This document shows positions 1-10,000 of a stretch of 64,000 bases of DNA, piece by piece. A program made the translations under genes and the position numbers. The stretch is from Sporosarcina obsidiansis. GTDB lineage: Bacteria > Bacillota > Bacilli > Bacillales_A > Planococcaceae. The notes under the pieces are model-generated. The model had not been told where the DNA came from and made no database searches. It was given only the letters and a program-made list of their open reading frames with translations. The DNA is taken from positions 62,001 through 126,000 of the forward strand of contig NZ_WHVW01000002.1 in assembly GCF_009651005.1 (NCBI RefSeq). The letters are read 5' to 3'. Within the stretch, counting starts at the first letter, position 1; every line of letters begins with the position of its first letter.

Positions 1-48
1 TAAAACGCTTACAAAGTCCATTATAAGCAACTTTTACGGTTTTGTGAA
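1..48 (-). promoter_or_regulatory. Leftward promoter with cre-like site at the window edge
   Basis: On the minus strand I read a -35 TTCACA (43-48), a 17-bp spacer and a perfect -10 TATAAT (20-25). Just downstream, positions 1-15 read TTTGTAAGCGTTTTA, which fits the CcpA cre consensus except near its cut-off end. The gene served lies outside the window. By synteny with B. subtilis it would be citZ, a CcpA-controlled gene, but that is inference. Confidence 0.6.
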
Positions 49-94
49 TGGTAAAGCTGTTTTTTGTTTATAAATATTCGAAAGGAATGGGCAA

Positions 95-1066
95 ATGCAC
101 ATGATTTCTATCGACTCTAAACGTCTACAAACCTTCTCGCAACAATGGTTACCAGCTTTATTCATAGCACTTTTTGTAATGTTGATTCCACCAATCGGAT
201 TTGCAATAATTTTAGCTTTCTTCACTGCACCTCTTGTTAATTCGTTCATCTCACTCACTAAATTACCCGCTTTTTTAGCGACCCTAATCGTGATGTCTAT
301 CCTCACACTTTTACTATATGCATTCCTCTTCTTTTCAATAAACGGATTAATTTCGGTAATTTGGACAGTAGAAGATCAGTTAGTATTATTAATTGAAATA
401 ATCGATAGCAAAGGATTTGATTTTTATTTGGCAGCTGAGAGTTTTATTCAATCTAGTCATGATGCAATGGAAGGAATCATAAGCTTTTTCCAAAAATTCT
501 TCCAACAGCTTTTTAGTATTTTTATGTTTATCATAGCGTACTTTTTCTCTTTGCGAGAAAGTGCGAAAAATCGTTTTTGGTTTTTAGTTTATTTTCCAAA
601 GAAATTCCGTCCATCTGCTAAACGTATTTTCTCGAAATCCAGTAGCTTGATGGGGCACTTTTTTTCTGTACAAATCCGCTTGTTTTTTATTACATTCATC
701 ATTATGAGTGTAGGATTTTGGCTGTTGGATTTCGAATCTCATTTCACTAAAGCGTTTTTAATTTCTCTAGTCGATAGTATTCCTTTTTTAGGAATTGGTC
801 TGGTGTTTTTACCAATGATCGCGTTTGCATTCTATATAGATAACGTACAATTAGCGATCGGTTTACTCATTTTATATATCGTATTACTAATTACAAGACA
901 GATGACTGAATCTTTTTTATGGGCAAGTACCTTCAAATTAAGAACTGTCCATTCATTCCTTATCACTGCATGTGCAGTTTATTTATTTGGTGTATATGGT
1001 ATTTTATTTTTACCATTCTTTTTATTTCTAGCATTAAAGGTAAAGGAACACTCTTCATTTACATGA
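95..1066 (+). CDS. ytvI: AI-2E family transporter (YtvI-like permease)
   Basis: The 323-residue product is very hydrophobic, with paired N-terminal membrane segments, a central soluble loop with an amphipathic stretch (about 100-165) and a cluster of helices from about 190 to the end. This is the AI-2E/TerC-like permease layout, and the position next to fxsA and pyk matches ytvI of Bacillus. The transported substrate is unknown; some family members export autoinducer-2 or act as Na+/H+ antiporters. A purine-rich AAAGGAA precedes the ATG; an in-frame ATG two codons later is an alternative start. The last 8 bp overlap the end of the convergent fxsA gene, so there is no room for a separate terminator between them. 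Confidence 0.8.
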   Translation: MHMISIDSKRLQTFSQQWLPALFIALFVMLIPPIGFAIILAFFTAPLVNSFISLTKLPAFLATLIVMSILTLLLYAFLFFSINGLISVIWTVEDQLVLLIEIIDSKGFDFYLAAESFIQSSHDAMEGIISFFQKFFQQLFSIFMFIIAYFFSLRESAKNRFWFLVYFPKKFRPSAKRIFSKSSSLMGHFFSVQIRLFFITFIIMSVGFWLLDFESHFTKAFLISLVDSIPFLGIGLVFLPMIAFAFYIDNVQLAIGLLILYIVLLITRQMTESFLWASTFKLRTVHSFLITACAVYLFGVYGILFLPFFLFLALKVKEHSSFT

Positions 1067-1442
1067 CACGAATCTGTCCCTTTTTCATTCTATTATAGAG
1101 CCATTTCACAATAAATGGATACAGCACTTTGCGAGGACCAGTGAATAGTAATAACAGGCCAATGATATCTGTTAAAAAACCAGGCATCAGTAATAATATT
1201 CCTCCAAAGAATATACACACACTGTCAACGAGAGCCTTTCCAGGTGTTTCTCCACTCGCTAATCGATATTGAAGATCTCGCAAAGCGTGAAGTCCTTTCT
1301 TTTTTGCTAAATAAGCACCGCCGACTCCTGTTGCGAGAATGATGAAAATCGTTGGGAATATTCCAAGCGTTTTGCCGGAAATTATCAATAAAGCTAATTC
1401 TGCAGTTGGAACAATGATGAAGAAAGCCGCTAACCATTTCAT
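1059..1442 (-). CDS. fxsA: FxsA family membrane protein
   Basis: This 127-residue protein has four hydrophobic segments, starting with a segment at residues 4-22, then one rich in Thr and Gly that ends at the basic AKKKG, then FFGGILLLMPGFLTDIIG followed by a basic tail. That is the FxsA signature; the family was named for suppression of F exclusion of phage T7 in E. coli, and its normal role in Bacillales is unknown. A GGAGG lies 8 bp before the ATG. It sits 55 bp downstream of pyk on the same strand, behind a hairpin that ends next to its Shine-Dalgarno, so some of its expression may be read-through from pfkA-pyk. Confidence 0.85.
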   Translation of the reverse strand: MKWLAAFFIIVPTAELALLIISGKTLGIFPTIFIILATGVGGAYLAKKKGLHALRDLQYRLASGETPGKALVDSVCIFFGGILLLMPGFLTDIIGLLLLFTGPRKVLYPFIVKWLYNRMKKGQIRVM

Positions 1443-1458
1443 ATGACAACCTCCGAAA

Positions 1459-1490
1459 AGACCGCTCTCTCTTTACGAGAATAGCGGTCT
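1459..1490 (-). terminator. Hairpin after pyk, touching the fxsA ribosome binding site
   Basis: AGACCGCT (1459-1466) pairs with AGCGGTCT (1483-1490), and the inner arms add a few pairs. On the minus strand the stem is followed by a short TTTT and then directly by the GGAGG of fxsA. It could be a partial terminator of the pfkA-pyk message. Confidence 0.6.
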
Positions 1491-1497
1491 GAATGAT

Positions 1498-3258
1498 TTA
1501 CAATACTTTTGCGTGACCGTTGTAAATGACACCGGTCGCTGCGTCCATTGTAATATCACTTCCATTTTTAATAATGGTAGTAATATTCTCAACACCTACA
1601 ATTACTGGAATTCCTAAGCTTAACCCCACAACTGCAGCATGGCTTGTTAATCCGCTAGTTTCCGTTATGATCCCAGCACATTTTTCAAGGGCCGCGTACA
1701 TGTCTCGGTCTGTCGATTTGGTAACGATGATATCACCATCAGCAACTTGAGCTAATGCTTCTCGTGCCGAATTAATAATTTTCACTTTTCCGAACGCCAC
1801 ATTTTTACCAATGCCTTGTCCACGAGCAATTAAATCACCAATTACATGCAGTTTCATAAGATTAGTCGTGCCCGCTTCACCAACTGGAACGCCTGCTGTA
1901 ATAATGACGACGTCACCATGTGTTACATATTGATGTTTGACGCTTTCTTCAACAGATTCCTGAAGGATTCCATCAATATCCAGTGCTTTTTTGCCGACAA
2001 TTGGGTATACTCCCCAAACTAGCGTCAGCTTATTGGAAACAGTTTCGGAACGTGTAACGGCAATAATTGGACAACCCGGGCGATACTTCGCGATCATTAC
2101 TGCTGTTTGACCACTTTCAGTAGGAGCCAAAATCACTTTCACATTTAGATTCAATGCTGTATAAGCAGCAGCTTGTCCAATAGCCTCCGTCAGATTACCT
2201 TCTTTTTCTCTCGTTCTCGTGGAAACAACAGACTTAAAATCCATTGATTCTTCAGTTGACAACGCAATTTTATCCATTATTTTCACAGAGTCAACCGGGT
2301 ACATTCCAGCCGCCGTTTCCCCTGAAAGCATAATCGCATCTGATCCATCTAAAATGGCATTGGCAACATCACTCGCTTCTGCTCGTGTCGGACGTGGATT
2401 TCTCTGCATGGAATCCAACATTTGAGTAGCCGTAATGACAGGTTTACCAAATTGATTACATTTTTTAATCATTCTTTTTTGCACTAGTGGCACTTCTTCA
2501 GGGGGAATTTCCACGCCCAAGTCTCCGCGAGCTACCATCAACCCATCCGAGAGTAAAAGAATTTCATCTAGATTGTCAACACCTTCTTGGTTTTCAATCT
2601 TTGGCACAATGTGGATATGTCCGCCATTATTTTTTTCTAGCAATTCACGAATTTCCATGACGTCTGAAGCACGACGGACAAAAGATGCAGCGATGAAATC
2701 GACACCTTGTTCAATGCCGAAAAGGATATCTTCTTTGTCTTTGTCTGTAATACCTGGAAGTTGCACAGAAACATTTGGAACATTGACACCTTTATTATTT
2801 TTTAAAGGGCCGGCGTTGATAACTTTTGTATGGATCAACCCTTTCCCCTCATCCTTTCCTGTAACTTCCAATTCAATTAAACCATCATCCAAGAGAATGA
2901 ATGAGCCACGATCTACGTCTTTAATTAGCTCTTTATAAGTAACGGAAAAAACTTCTTCTGTTCCAGTCACTTCTTCCATAGCGATATCGATCGCCTGTCC
3001 TCTGACCAGTTCAATTTGATCGTCCTTCATTTTATGCGTTCGAATTTCAGGACCTTTCGTATCCAGTAAAATACCGACCACTTTACCTTTTTCTTTAGCT
3101 GCCTTACGAATGTTTTGAATACGTTCTTTGTGTTCGTCTTGGGTGCCATGGGAGAAGTTCAAACGCGCAACATTCATCCCTGCGTCAATCAGTTCTTTTA
3201 GTGTTTCGTACGACTCACTTGCTGGACCGATTGTACACACTATTTTTGTCTTCCTCAC
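1498..3258 (-). CDS. pyk: Pyruvate kinase with C-terminal PEP-utilizer domain
   Basis: It converts phosphoenolpyruvate and ADP to pyruvate and ATP in the cytosol. The 586-residue product begins [13 protein letters not shown] and holds the active-site segment [12 protein letters not shown], the TQMLDSM helix and an allosteric C domain. Beyond residue 480 it carries the extra PEP-utilizer-like swivelling domain ([23 protein letters not shown]), typical of Bacillus and Geobacillus enzymes but absent from E. coli enzymes, in which the usual catalytic His context is kept as TSHAA. The start is GTG, supported by GAGGAG 9 bp upstream. It follows pfkA by 50 bp and is surely cotranscribed with it. Confidence 0.97.
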   Translation of the reverse strand: MRKTKIVCTIGPASESYETLKELIDAGMNVARLNFSHGTQDEHKERIQNIRKAAKEKGKVVGILLDTKGPEIRTHKMKDDQIELVRGQAIDIAMEEVTGTEEVFSVTYKELIKDVDRGSFILLDDGLIELEVTGKDEGKGLIHTKVINAGPLKNNKGVNVPNVSVQLPGITDKDKEDILFGIEQGVDFIAASFVRRASDVMEIRELLEKNNGGHIHIVPKIENQEGVDNLDEILLLSDGLMVARGDLGVEIPPEEVPLVQKRMIKKCNQFGKPVITATQMLDSMQRNPRPTRAEASDVANAILDGSDAIMLSGETAAGMYPVDSVKIMDKIALSTEESMDFKSVVSTRTREKEGNLTEAIGQAAAYTALNLNVKVILAPTESGQTAVMIAKYRPGCPIIAVTRSETVSNKLTLVWGVYPIVGKKALDIDGILQESVEESVKHQYVTHGDVVIITAGVPVGEAGTTNLMKLHVIGDLIARGQGIGKNVAFGKVKIINSAREALAQVADGDIIVTKSTDRDMYAALEKCAGIITETSGLTSHAAVVGLSLGIPVIVGVENITTIIKNGSDITMDAATGVIYNGHAKVL

Positions 3259-3308
3259 TAACTATCGCTCCTCTGCGTTATGTAGACTTTGTCAATACAG
3301 AATGGAAT

Positions 3309-4268
3309 TCAAATGGATAAAGTTTCAGCCAAATCCAATAATGACAAGTCTAACTTTTCTCTTTTCGAAAAGACCTCTTCAAGATTATAGTCTACCACTT
3401 TATGATTTCTCATACCAATAGCAGCATTTATTTTTCCTTCTAACAGCACTTCCACCGCACGCGAACCGTACTGACTGGCGATCACGCGATCTCGTGCAGA
3501 CGGAGAGCCACCTCGTTGAATATGTCCTAAAATAGAAACGCGGGTGTCAACACCAGCTTCTTTTTTTAGAATTTCCGCCAGTTCATTTGCTGGCATCATC
3601 CCTTCAGCCAAAACGATAATACTGTGCTTTTTCCCCCTGCCTGTACTTTGCTTTAAGCGATTGACAATGTGCGTCACGTCAAAGTCTTTTTCAGGCAGCA
3701 AAATGGATTCCGCCCCCCCGCCAAGACCTGCCCACAACGCTAAATCACCCGCATCTCGACCCATCACTTCAATGATAAATGAACGTTCATGCGACGTTGC
3801 CGTGTCACGAATTTTATCGATCGCTTCCACAACCGTGTTTAATGCCGTATCGAATCCGATCGTGAACTCTGTACCGTTAATGTCATTATCAATAGTTGCT
3901 GGCACACACGCACACGGTACATGTAATTTGACTAGCTCATTTGCGCCACGAAACGAGCCATCACCGCCAATTACGACAATGCCTTCAATACCGTGGAGCT
4001 TAATCTGGCGCAAAGCTTTAGCGCGACCTTCTTCTGTCATGAATTCCGGACATCTGGCTGAACGTAAAATAGTGCCCCCTCTTTGGATGATATCGCCTAC
4101 CGACCCAAGCTGAAACTGTTCAATTTTCCCGTCAATTAATCCTTGATATCCATTGAAGACACCTGAAACTTCTAGCCCCTCAAAAAGCGCTTTTCTGACA
4201 ACCGAACGGATCGCAGCATTCATTCCCGGTGCATCGCCGCCACTCGTTAATACCGCAATTTTCTTCAT
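3309..4268 (-). CDS. pfkA: ATP-dependent 6-phosphofructokinase
   Basis: It phosphorylates fructose 6-phosphate to the 1,6-bisphosphate, the committed step of glycolysis. The 319 residues match the length of bacterial PfkA. Visible motifs are the ATP-binding [11 protein letters not shown] at the N-terminus, GGDGSFRGA, the catalytic PATIDNDI (the Asp of TIDND acts as base) and [14 protein letters not shown] is well placed before the ATG. It heads the pfkA-pyk pair; a hairpin separates it from accA upstream, with little room for a full promoter in between, so its promoter may lie within the end of accA or the hairpin may leak. Confidence 0.97.
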   Translation of the reverse strand: MKKIAVLTSGGDAPGMNAAIRSVVRKALFEGLEVSGVFNGYQGLIDGKIEQFQLGSVGDIIQRGGTILRSARCPEFMTEEGRAKALRQIKLHGIEGIVVIGGDGSFRGANELVKLHVPCACVPATIDNDINGTEFTIGFDTALNTVVEAIDKIRDTATSHERSFIIEVMGRDAGDLALWAGLGGGAESILLPEKDFDVTHIVNRLKQSTGRGKKHSIIVLAEGMMPANELAEILKKEAGVDTRVSILGHIQRGGSPSARDRVIASQYGSRAVEVLLEGKINAAIGMRNHKVVDYNLEEVFSKREKLDLSLLDLAETLSI

Positions 4269-4300
4269 TGCCTACACTCCTTTGCTTCAGATTCTTATGT

Positions 4301-4323
4301 AAAAAGATGCGGTTTCCCGCACC
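4301..4323 (-). terminator. Terminator after accA
   Basis: On the minus strand GGTGCGG and CCGCATC form a 7-bp stem (one G-U) around GAAA, followed by TTTTT. It lies 3 bp past the accA stop and separates accDA from pfkA-pyk. Confidence 0.75.
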
Positions 4324-4325
4324 TC

Positions 4326-5282
4326 TCATTCTGAAAACACACCGATATTACGGAACTTTTCATAACGTTCATCAATCAATGCTTCAGGTGATAATTTGCA
4401 CAGGGTATTCAAAGATCTGCGCAACGTCTCTCGAATCTCCGTCGCTTGCTGGATAGGATCACGATGCGCACCACCAAGAACTTCCGGAATGATTTCATCA
4501 ATAATTTTCATTTCTTTTAAGTCAGGAGCAGTAATTTTCATGGCTTCTGCCGCCTGTTTGGCAAGTGTCGGATCTTTCCATAAAATAGACGCCGCTCCTT
4601 CAGGTGAAATGACCGAATAAGTAGAGTTCTCTAGCATGTGGATGTGATTTGCCACACCTAATGCCAGCGCCCCACCACTTCCCCCTTCTCCGATCACAAT
4701 AGAAATAACAGGCACTTTCAATCCTGCCATTTCTACAAGATTCCGTGCGATCGCTTCACTTTGCCCACGTTCTTCTGCAGCTTTCCCAGGATAAGCGCCT
4801 TTAGTGTCAATGAAACAAATAATTGGACGATTGAACTTTTCTGCTTGTTTCATTAAACGAAGGGCTTTACGGTATCCTTCAGGATGGGGCATACCGAAAT
4901 TACGTCTGACATTTTCCTTCGTGTCTTTCCCTCGCTGATGTCCAATAATGGTAATAGGATTTTGTTCGAATGAGGCAATTCCGCCAATAATCGCTTCATC
5001 ATCACCAAAATTACGATCACCATGAAGCTCTATAAAGTCTTCAAAAAGACTCTGAATATAATCTTTCGTCGTAGGTCTTTCAGGATGTCTAGCCACCTGT
5101 ACACGATCCCACGGCTCCATACTTTCATAAATATCTTTTTCCAATTTCGCCAAACGATTTTTCAAGTTGACAATTTCTGTAGAAAGATCGACATCGTTCA
5201 CTGCCGTATATTCTTCTAACTCTTTAATCTTTTCACGCAGTTTAACGATTGGTTCTTCGAAAGCTAACGTTTTACTACTCAT
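4326..5282 (-). CDS. accA: Acetyl-CoA carboxylase carboxyltransferase subunit alpha
   Basis: AccA and AccD form the carboxyltransferase that moves the carboxyl group from biotin on AccB to acetyl-CoA, giving malonyl-CoA for fatty acid synthesis. The 318-residue length is normal. The coiled N-terminus is followed by the crotonase-like fold with [16 protein letters not shown], the oxyanion segment [12 protein letters not shown] and [11 protein letters not shown]. The ATG overlaps the accD stop by 4 bp, so the two are translationally coupled. The operon reads gntR-accD-accA, and the regulator is probably a fatty acid or carboxylase controller. Confidence 0.97.
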   Translation of the reverse strand: MSSKTLAFEEPIVKLREKIKELEEYTAVNDVDLSTEIVNLKNRLAKLEKDIYESMEPWDRVQVARHPERPTTKDYIQSLFEDFIELHGDRNFGDDEAIIGGIASFEQNPITIIGHQRGKDTKENVRRNFGMPHPEGYRKALRLMKQAEKFNRPIICFIDTKGAYPGKAAEERGQSEAIARNLVEMAGLKVPVISIVIGEGGSGGALALGVANHIHMLENSTYSVISPEGAASILWKDPTLAKQAAEAMKITAPDLKEMKIIDEIIPEVLGGAHRDPIQQATEIRETLRRSLNTLCKLSPEALIDERYEKFRNIGVFSE

Positions 5283-6151
5283 GCACGATCTGTCCCCTTC
5301 CCTGCGTGAAGCTTAATGATTTTGTGCAATACGTCCACCATATCGCCTCGATGTACGACGGCATCCACCTGTCCATGACTCAATAAGAACTCAGCTGTCT
5401 GAAAGTCTTCCGGTAATTTCTCTCTGACTGTCTGTTCAATGACACGTCGTCCAGCAAAACCTATGAGCGCTTTTGGTTCTGCGAGATTGATATCACCCAC
5501 GGATGCAAAACTGGCAGAAACACCCCCTGTAGTCGGGTAGGTCATAACAGAAATAAAGAGAAGACCTTTATTGGCATGACGTTTAAGTGCTACGCTCACC
5601 TTCGCCATCTGCATCAAGCTAAGCACACCCTCTTGCATACGTGCACCACCACTAGCAGAAAAAATGAGCATAGGAATGCCTAATTGTGTTGCTTTCTCTA
5701 CAGCCCTAGTAATTTTCTCGCCCACGACTGAGCCCATCGAACCCATTCGGAAATGTGCATCCATGATCGCAATCGCGACTTGATTTCCTTGAATGCGACC
5801 TACCCCAGTCAACACGGCTTCGTTCAAACCAGTTTTTTCGGCATCCGAATTGACTTTTTCTGTATAAGAAGGAAAATCAAGGGGGTTTTCAGTTTTCAAA
5901 TGATTGTCCATCGATTCAAAACTGGCAGGATCGAATAAATGCTCCACACGTTCTTGTGCAGTCATTTTGTAATGGTACTGACATGCTGGGCATACCTTTC
6001 CATTTTTCAGCAAATCTTTTGTAAGGATTACATGCTTACATTCAGGACATTTCGTCATAATGCCTTCAGGAACATCATTTTTCCCTTTGGTAGATGGCAT
6101 CGTATGATTTTCTTCTTTTGATTTCTTTTTAAACAATTCTCGGATACTCAT
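5279..6151 (-). CDS. accD: Acetyl-CoA carboxylase carboxyltransferase subunit beta
   Basis: This is the beta partner of AccA. It has the N-terminal four-cysteine zinc ribbon (CPEC at about residue 35 and CPAC about 19 residues later), then the crotonase-like core with [11 protein letters not shown] and [10 protein letters not shown]. The length of 290 residues is usual. It overlaps both neighbours by 4 bp, with the regulator upstream and accA downstream. In other bacteria the zinc ribbon binds accA/accD mRNA and lowers translation; whether it does so here is not shown by the sequence. Confidence 0.97.
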   Translation of the reverse strand: MSIRELFKKKSKEENHTMPSTKGKNDVPEGIMTKCPECKHVILTKDLLKNGKVCPACQYHYKMTAQERVEHLFDPASFESMDNHLKTENPLDFPSYTEKVNSDAEKTGLNEAVLTGVGRIQGNQVAIAIMDAHFRMGSMGSVVGEKITRAVEKATQLGIPMLIFSASGGARMQEGVLSLMQMAKVSVALKRHANKGLLFISVMTYPTTGGVSASFASVGDINLAEPKALIGFAGRRVIEQTVREKLPEDFQTAEFLLSHGQVDAVVHRGDMVDVLHKIIKLHAGKGTDRA

Positions 6152-6810
6152 TCTATTTCCCTTCTTTCTTCTTCAACTCGTTCCATCCATTGTGAATAGC
6201 GTGCTAAGGCTTGTTGTGTATCACCTGCAATCAATTCGTCTAGCAGCGAACTGACCACGACTTTTTCATCTTCTACCAAAATAGGTACTTCAAAAGCAAC
6301 ACCGCTATATTGTTTCAACAAAAACCAAATTTTTAAGGAAAGCCGATTTTCTGTCGCAATAATCGTCTCACGAATCACATCTTCACGTAAGAATATCGCT
6401 TCTTCTTCATGTAATTTAACTTGCATACCTTTCCAAACAGGCAAAGCACGCAATTCCTCGTTTTCCGCCACATTCGTAATAGCTGCTCGCTCATGAATCT
6501 TTCTAGTTTCCACAACATCCTGAATGGAGCGAGCCTGTTGCATGATGAACGTAGAAAGGACTTCAACTAACTGATGCTTTTTGAAATCAGATAAAAACGT
6601 TCCTTCTCCGCGTCTTGTTTCAATCAAACCAAGCAATTCCATGCTGCGCAACGCTTCTCGGACTGCCGCCCTGCCAACCTGTAGCTGTTCGGCAAGATGA
6701 CGTTCAGAAGGCAGTTTATCGCCATATTGGATACCTTGTTCTTTAATCAGCAATTGCAGTTCTCCGATAATATCCAAAAACCTCTTGGAAGACGATTGTG
6801 AATTATGCAT
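6148..6810 (-). CDS. FadR-type GntR transcriptional regulator of accDA
   Basis: The first 75 residues are a GntR winged helix ([19 protein letters not shown], then [25 protein letters not shown]). The rest is an alpha-helical FCD-like effector domain with few of the usual metal-binding histidines, and it ends in acidic helices. It is the first gene of an operon with accD and accA, overlapping accD by 4 bp. A 23-bp near-perfect palindrome with the core GTGGTCTGACCAC lies over its predicted transcription start, so I infer autoregulation together with control of malonyl-CoA supply. The effector is unknown; an acyl-CoA or malonyl-CoA ligand would fit. An upstream GGGAG supports the ATG. Confidence 0.85.
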   Translation of the reverse strand: MHNSQSSSKRFLDIIGELQLLIKEQGIQYGDKLPSERHLAEQLQVGRAAVREALRSMELLGLIETRRGEGTFLSDFKKHQLVEVLSTFIMQQARSIQDVVETRKIHERAAITNVAENEELRALPVWKGMQVKLHEEEAIFLREDVIRETIIATENRLSLKIWFLLKQYSGVAFEVPILVEDEKVVVSSLLDELIAGDTQQALARYSQWMERVEEERREIE

Positions 6811-6836
6811 AGAAGAACTCCCTTTTCATTCTGTCA

Positions 6837-6859
6837 GCAAAGTGGTCTGACCACCTTGC
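6837..6859. promoter_or_regulatory. Palindromic operator for the GntR/FadR-type regulator
   Basis: The core GTGGTC-T-GACCAC (6842-6854) is a perfect inverted repeat. It extends to GCAAA on the left and CTTGC on the right, with one mismatched pair over 23 bp. The TGGTC-N-GACCA core fits the FadR-subfamily GntR operator pattern. It begins about 5 bp after the -10 box and covers the predicted +1, the classic position of a repressor site. Confidence 0.8.
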
Positions 6860-6864
6860 TTACT

Positions 6865-6893
6865 AGCATACAAAAAAGAATCGTCTCCGTAAA
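6865..6893 (-). promoter_or_regulatory. Promoter of gntR-accD-accA
   Basis: On the minus strand a -35 TTTACG (6888-6893), a 17-bp spacer and a -10 TATGCT (6865-6870) point to a sigma-A promoter starting near 6858, inside the palindromic operator. Confidence 0.65.
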
Positions 6894-6975
6894 GCAAAAT
6901 CACGAAAGTTCATGTTGTTTTTTTATCAGAAATCTCTATCCGACTGAACGCTCGCTTCGCATTAGATTAGTATGT

Positions 6976-7010
6976 AGCCAGCAATGACGCGCCATAGAGC
7001 ATTGCTAGCT
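6976..7010. repeat. Inverted repeat downstream of dnaE
   Basis: AGCCAGCAAT (6976-6985) and ATTGCTAGCT (7001-7010) can pair over 9 of 10 positions. TTTT follows on the plus strand but not on the minus strand, where it would have to end the dnaE message, so its role as a terminator is doubtful. Confidence 0.4.
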
Positions 7011-7028
7011 TTTGTGAATCTACTAATT

Positions 7029-10000
7029 TTACTCTCCATCTTGAAAGGACAATGGAGCTAGTTGGTCAATGATTAACTGAAATGATTGATTTCGATAATC
7101 GATCGTTCCTGTAACATAAACAAGTTGATTTTCCTTCAGATCGACACTGATTTGTGTATATAGTTTTGGAAAAACTGTACATGAAACCTCTTCTGTCTCA
7201 TCTTGGAGTGTGAAAAAAGCCATTGATTCTCCTTTTTTCGTTCGAATACGCTTTATCGATAAAATGATGCCCATACACTTGGTTTTAGTACCTGGCCGAA
7301 TGTAAGATAAAGATGAAATCGGTTGAATCAGTTCGGAAGACTTACGTTTCAGTTGTTCAACAGGATGTTCAGATAAATAAAATCCTAGCGTATTCTGCTC
7401 AAAACTAAGCATAGTCATCTGATCCATCGCGCCTCCAGGATTATATTTGGGTTGAGAATTAAATTGGAATTGTTCACTCAATACATCATCGCCTATATAC
7501 AGCGCATGTGACTGAGCGGCATCGACAGAAGCTAAAAGAACGGCACGTGTTTCACCAAACTCATCAAGAGCGCCTGCTTTGATAAGTGGTATTAAAGATT
7601 TATCTGTAAAATGTTCAGCTCCCAATGCGATCGCCATATCGAACATGGAGGACCAGTTACTGTTCTCACGCACCGCAGCCAATTGCTGATAGAATGCAAA
7701 GGTTACTCCTTTGATCGCACCCAAGCCTAAACGAATGGCGTTTCCTTCCACAGTGTGCGAATAGCGGCTTTTTTTTACAGAAGGTGGGTATATCTCTATG
7801 CCTTTTGCTTTGATCTCTCGAATTAGCTCCATTATCTTTTCCTTACTGCCGGTGAGTGAGGATAGGTAGGCTGCATAAAAATACGTCGGTTCATTCGCTT
7901 TGAAAAATGCTAAACGATAAGAAATTAATGTGTAGGCTACTGCGTGACTCTTCGGAAAACCATAATCCGCAAATTTGACGATTAAGTTATAGACGTTATT
8001 CGCCTTAGCATAGTCAAATCCTTTTTTTGTTGCACCCATTATAAAATGCTTTCGTTCTTCTTCCAACACTTGCTGATTTTTCTTACTAATGGCTCGTCGT
8101 AACAAATCCGCCTCCGCCATTGTAAAGCCTGCGATTTCCACAGCAATTTTCATAATTTGTTCCTGATAAATAATAATCCCATACGTTTCTGATAAAATCG
8201 GCTGCAATTCAGGAATCTCATAAGTCGTTGGCTCTTGACCGCTTTTACGTCTGCTATAAAGCGGTATAAACTCCATCGGGCCTGGTCGATACAAAGCATT
8301 AGCAGAATATAGATCTGTAAAATTATCTGGTTGAATTGTTTGCAAAGCTCGTCGCATGCCAGGTGATTCGAATTGGAAAACCCCTGTGGTATCCCCATTC
8401 TTGAACAACTTATACGTATATTGATCATCAAGTGGTATGTCCTCAAAATTGATAAATTGATTTTTGTTGTACTGGATCATGGATCGAATCCTGTCGAGTA
8501 ATGTTAAATTTCTCAGTCCCAAGAAATCCATTTTCAACAATCCCGCTTCTTCGACATCTTTCATGGCCCACTGTGTCAAATAGACTTCCTCCGTCCCTAA
8601 CTGCAAAGGGACAAAGTTGACGAGTGGATCAGCAGCCAATACAACACCTGCTGCGTGTGTGGAAGCATTTCTCGGTAAGTCCTCTAACCGTTCTGCGGCT
8701 AGCTGCCAAAGCGCTCTGCGTGGATCCACTGAAATCCAATCACGTAGTTTTTTAGATTGTGTCACCGATTCTTTAAATGAATGGTCTCTACTTAATTCAT
8801 TTGCCATGAAGCGTACTTCTTCAGCTGTAAAGTCTAGCACTCTCGCCACATTTCGAGCGACCGCTTTCGTTGATAAGGTTCCAAATGTGATAATTTGTGC
8901 AGCATATTGCTTACCGTATGTATCGGCAACATAATTTACAACTTCCGTCCGTCGGTTATCTGCAAAATCTATATCTATATCCGGCATTGTTACCCGTTCG
9001 GGATTTAAAAACCGTTCAAACAAAAGTCCATAGTGAATCGGATCTACCTCCGTGATGCCAAGCGCAAAAGCGACCAGTGATCCTGCAGAAGACCCTCGTC
9101 CCGGACCGACAAGAATTTGCTCTTTTTTCGCATAACTTACATAATCTTCAACAATTAAGAAATAATCGGTGAAGCCCATTTGGTCAATAATAGTTAATTC
9201 ATAGCGCAACCGCTCCTCATATACAACAGGAAGTTGCTGAAATCGTTGCTGAAGACCACTTCGACATTTCTCAGCAAGTAAGGAAATTGGTGTCTGCCCT
9301 TCTGATACTGGGAACGAAGGAAGTTGAAAGGCTTCTTTAGTGAAACTCACTTGACAACTACCAAGCATCTCTTCTGTTGCTTGTAACCACTCAGGGTGAT
9401 CTTGGAACCAATCGAAAAGTTCATTCTCTTCCGGCAAATAAGCTTGACGAAAACGATTGGGTGGTTTTTGTGGATCGTTCAATTTGTAGCCTTTTCTTAT
9501 AGCAGTGGCTACTTCATATGCAGGGAAATCTTCGCGATGAAGAAAGCGGGTTTCATGACAAGCAGCAATTGGCAATTGGCATTCCTCACTCAGTCGAATG
9601 ATCTGCTCTTCCTCCGTGTGTCGAGCGCCACCTGGACGACCAATTCCAATAAATGTTGATTGTTCTATTTGTCCTTCTGCTAACTGTTGCAACACCTCCG
9701 CATTCCGATGATTGGCCCAAGACGAATCAGTCAGTGCGCAAATAATCCAGCAATCTTCACGATACGCATTCAACCAAGACAGCGGTAGATTTTCCTCTTC
9801 ACGTGTCGCCATTGCACTGCTCATTTTCATTAGATTAGCAAATCCAGTTTGGTTCTGCGCATACACATAGAGAAGAAGCTCTTTCTCCTGAATAGACACC
9901 GTGACCGAAAGACCGATCACGGGACGTATACCGTATTTCTCCAACATTTTACTAAAAGAACGCACACCGTATAATTTACTATTCACGATCGCAGCTGAAC

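Noticed and set aside
2573-2938. Plus-strand open frames inside pyk, pfkA, dnaE and other conserved genes
   Set aside because: They lie antisense to strongly conserved coding sequence and have no recognisable products or ribosome binding sites.
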